Both the position numbers and the translations under genes were made by a program. The notes beneath the pieces were generated by a model. It did no database searches. It was not told where the DNA came from and was given only the letters and a program-made list of their open reading frames with translations. This document shows, piece by piece, positions 6,205-7,766 of a stretch of 7,766 nucleotides of DNA (within the stretch, counting starts at the first letter, position 1; each line of letters starts with the position of its first letter). Origin of the DNA: Cyanobacteria bacterium UBA5018 (GTDB taxonomy: Bacteria; Cyanobacteriota; Cyanobacteriia; PCC-6307; Cyanobiaceae); NCBI GenBank assembly GCA_002396505.1, contig DGYA01000073.1, positions 1-7,766 of the forward strand. Direction: 5' to 3'.

Positions 6205-6936
6205 ATGGGACTGCTCGACTTCATCGGAAAACCATCCGATTTGACGATCAGCGCTTTCCTGGACGCGGACCGCAAGCGGCCCTTAGAAGACCCCAGCAGG
6301 CTCGAGGTTCAGTTCAACCCCGAGACAATCCAGGTGCGTTTTGAAAATGCATTTCAGACCTCCCAGGCGAGCCCAAGCAGTTCCGCCCAGGCGCGTTTCT
6401 CCCAGGGAAGATCCCGGGTTTTAAACATCAAATTGGTGTTTGATGGCATCGATCTCGGCGCCTATGGACTGACGCAACTGTTGGCGGCAAAGAAACTCAC
6501 CGTTACCAGGAGTGTCGATCTGTTCCGAAGACTCTGCCAACAGGTCAACAGTGAATCCCATGAACCTTCCTATCTAAGACTTATCTGGCACAAGGGTGTA
6601 TTTGGTCCAAACTTTGATTGCAGGTTGAAGTCAGTCGACATCAACTACACCACCTTCGACGCCAATGGCTCCCCCCTGCATGCCGAACTAGCTGTTCAAT
6701 TCCTTGAGGATCTGGCGCCCAAGAAGAAATCTGCCCTTGATAATCTTCGTTCCCCTGACCTGACCCATCGGCGACTGGTGAAAGCCGGAGACACCCTGCC
6801 CATGCTTTGCCGGGACATTTACGGAACATCTGAGCACTACCTGCGCGTGGCCGAGGCCAATGGTATTGATGATTTCAGGTTCCTGACCCCTGGGCAGGAG
6901 ATCTTGTTCCCGCCCTACGCGAAACCGGGAGGCTGA
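6205..6936 (+). CDS. LysM-containing baseplate hub protein (Pvc7-like)
   Basis: A 243-residue protein with two parts. Residues 1 to about 175 form a beta-rich CIS-tube/hub-type domain with the hallmark LEVQFNPETIQVRF (33-46), a middle LNIKLVFDGIDLGAYG segment (73-88) and the strand VDINYTTFDANGSPLHAEL (144-162). Residues about 189-237 form a LysM module (RRLVKAGDTLPMLCRDIYG, then YLRVAEANGIDDFRFLTPGQ, then EILFPP). In PVC-type particles this protein clamps the spike to the first tube ring; the LysM module acts as a structural connector in the particle, and peptidoglycan binding should not be assumed. GGAG at 6193-6196 lies eight bases ahead of ATG 6205. A Shine-Dalgarno for the next gene sits in its last codons. 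Confidence 0.9.
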   Translation: MGLLDFIGKPSDLTISAFLDADRKRPLEDPSRLEVQFNPETIQVRFENAFQTSQASPSSSAQARFSQGRSRVLNIKLVFDGIDLGAYGLTQLLAAKKLTVTRSVDLFRRLCQQVNSESHEPSYLRLIWHKGVFGPNFDCRLKSVDINYTTFDANGSPLHAELAVQFLEDLAPKKKSALDNLRSPDLTHRRLVKAGDTLPMLCRDIYGTSEHYLRVAEANGIDDFRFLTPGQEILFPPYAKPGG

Positions 6937-6941
6937 ATGGC

Positions 6942-7766
6942 ATGGGTGTTCCAGTAGCCACGATCAGCAGTGATGGCAGAACGCTTGATTCCAGCATCGA
7001 ACTGCTTTCCCTTGAGATTCATCGTGAACTGAATCGCATCCCAGAAGCAACCCTGATTCTGCTTGATGGCAGCCTGGCTGAGCGGCGTTTCAGAGTTAGC
7101 GACCTGGCCTTCTTCTTGGCAGGTGCTCCGATCACCATCGCCCTGCGCTACGAGGAGGATCCCAGGGACATAACCGTGTTCGAGGGTCTGGTGGTGCGTC
7201 ACGCGGTGGAGCGTAGTGGGGATCATTCCAACCTCCGAATTGAACTCAAGGATCAAGCTTTCGTGCTGACACGCGGGCGCCACAGCGCTGTGTTTCGTGA
7301 CACCACAGACACCGATGTGTTCACATCAATGATCAGGAACGCCGGTCTGAATACCGGCTCGATCGAACCAACCACGACCAAGCAGCTCGAACTGGTTCAG
7401 TACAACGCCACCGACTGGGATTTCCTGGTTTCAAGGGCGGAGGTGCTCGGGCTGGGGGTCACAGTCCACCGTGGCGAGGTCAGTGTCCGTCGCCTCAGCC
7501 TCGGCAGCCCGCGGCGCCGGCTCGATCACGGGATCGATGACGTTTCGGAGATCTCCCTGGAAATCGATGGCAGCCATCAATGGGCCGCGATCAGTGGCAT
7601 CGGCTGGGATCTCACCAACGGCAAGGCCACAGCACCGGAGGCGGCCAAGCAACCGGAGGTCCAGGTGGGCAACCTCAACGCCCCGACATTGGCCACGGCC
7701 CTAGGCGGCGAGCAGGAGATCCTCCTGCATCCAGCTGTGTTTCGGTGCCTATCAGCGTTGTTGTCC
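6942..7766 (+). CDS. VgrG-like spike protein (Pvc8-like), 3' truncated by window
   Basis: The first 275 residues of a gp27/gp5-like spike protein, open to the right edge. The N-terminus shows VgrG hub features: LLSLEIHRELNRIPEATLIL (21-40), a strand pair with ITVFEGLVVRH (77-87), DVFTSMIRNAGL (125-136), QYNATDWDFLVSRAE (153-167) with VTVHRGEVSVRR after it, and VSEISLEIDGSHQW (201-214) at the domain boundary. The spike would trimerise, sit under the tube and carry a PAAR tip. The ATG at 6942 has GGGAGG at 6927-6932, nine bases upstream, inside the previous gene. An earlier ATG at 6937 opens only a six-codon frame and is not used. The last eleven codons have unusual codon choice compared with the rest, so a frameshift near 7737 is possible. 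The OB-fold and needle regions lie beyond the window. Confidence 0.9.
   Translation, partial: MGVPVATISSDGRTLDSSIELLSLEIHRELNRIPEATLILLDGSLAERRFRVSDLAFFLAGAPITIALRYEEDPRDITVFEGLVVRHAVERSGDHSNLRIELKDQAFVLTRGRHSAVFRDTTDTDVFTSMIRNAGLNTGSIEPTTTKQLELVQYNATDWDFLVSRAEVLGLGVTVHRGEVSVRRLSLGSPRRRLDHGIDDVSEISLEIDGSHQWAAISGIGWDLTNGKATAPEAAKQPEVQVGNLNAPTLATALGGEQEILLHPAVFRCLSALLS

Noticed and set aside
6937..6957. ATG at 6937 opening a six-codon frame just before the spike gene
   Set aside because: The GGGAGG site is well spaced for ATG 6942, and nothing suggests a leader peptide.
1..7766. CRISPR array, tRNA, rRNA or insertion-sequence transposase
   Set aside because: No spaced direct repeats, tRNA-like cloverleaf, rRNA segments or transposase motifs were seen on reading both strands.

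Overview
The window most likely comes from a cyanobacterium, possibly of the Synechococcus/Cyanobium type. This is an inference from four things: moderately high GC content, one HIP1 octamer (GCGATCGC), weak or absent ribosome binding sites at several genes, and a group II intron fragment of a kind common in cyanobacteria. No taxonomic marker gene is present.

Positions 1-440 hold the 3' part of a group II intron. A short domain IV closed by a 7-bp helix, a clear 34-nt domain V and a domain VI with a candidate branch-point adenosine can all be read. Domain IV is only about 125 nt and has no reverse-transcriptase gene, and domain V has an unusual mismatch at the catalytic triad, so this looks like an ORF-less and possibly decaying intron. 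Positions 441-769 carry no gene I can recognise. Positions 770-1453 encode a dienelactone-hydrolase-type alpha/beta hydrolase with a Ser-Asp-His triad, which has no evident link to the genes that follow.

From 1568 to the right edge, eight or more genes run on the plus strand with very short gaps or overlaps. They form the start of an operon for an extracellular contractile injection system (eCIS; the PVC/Afp/MAC-like family related to phage tails). The order is: tail-cap/terminator protein with DUF4255 (Pvc16-like), an unrecognised eCIS-associated protein, contractile sheath (Pvc2-4-like), three gp19-like inner-tube paralogues (Pvc1/Pvc5-like), a small DUF5908 protein (Pvc6-like), a LysM hub/baseplate protein (Pvc7-like), and a VgrG/gp27-gp5-like spike (Pvc8-like) cut off by the window end.

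In the expected machine the tube proteins stack inside the sheath, the DUF4255 protein closes the distal end, and the LysM protein with the spike forms the base of the tube. The gp25-like baseplate protein, PAAR tip, gpJ-like wedges, tape measure, AAA+ ATPase and any effectors are expected to the right of the window and are not visible here. The family as a whole is known. The less described parts are the gene at 2161-3030, the Gly/Ala/Pro-rich insert in the sheath, and the ORF-less intron upstream.
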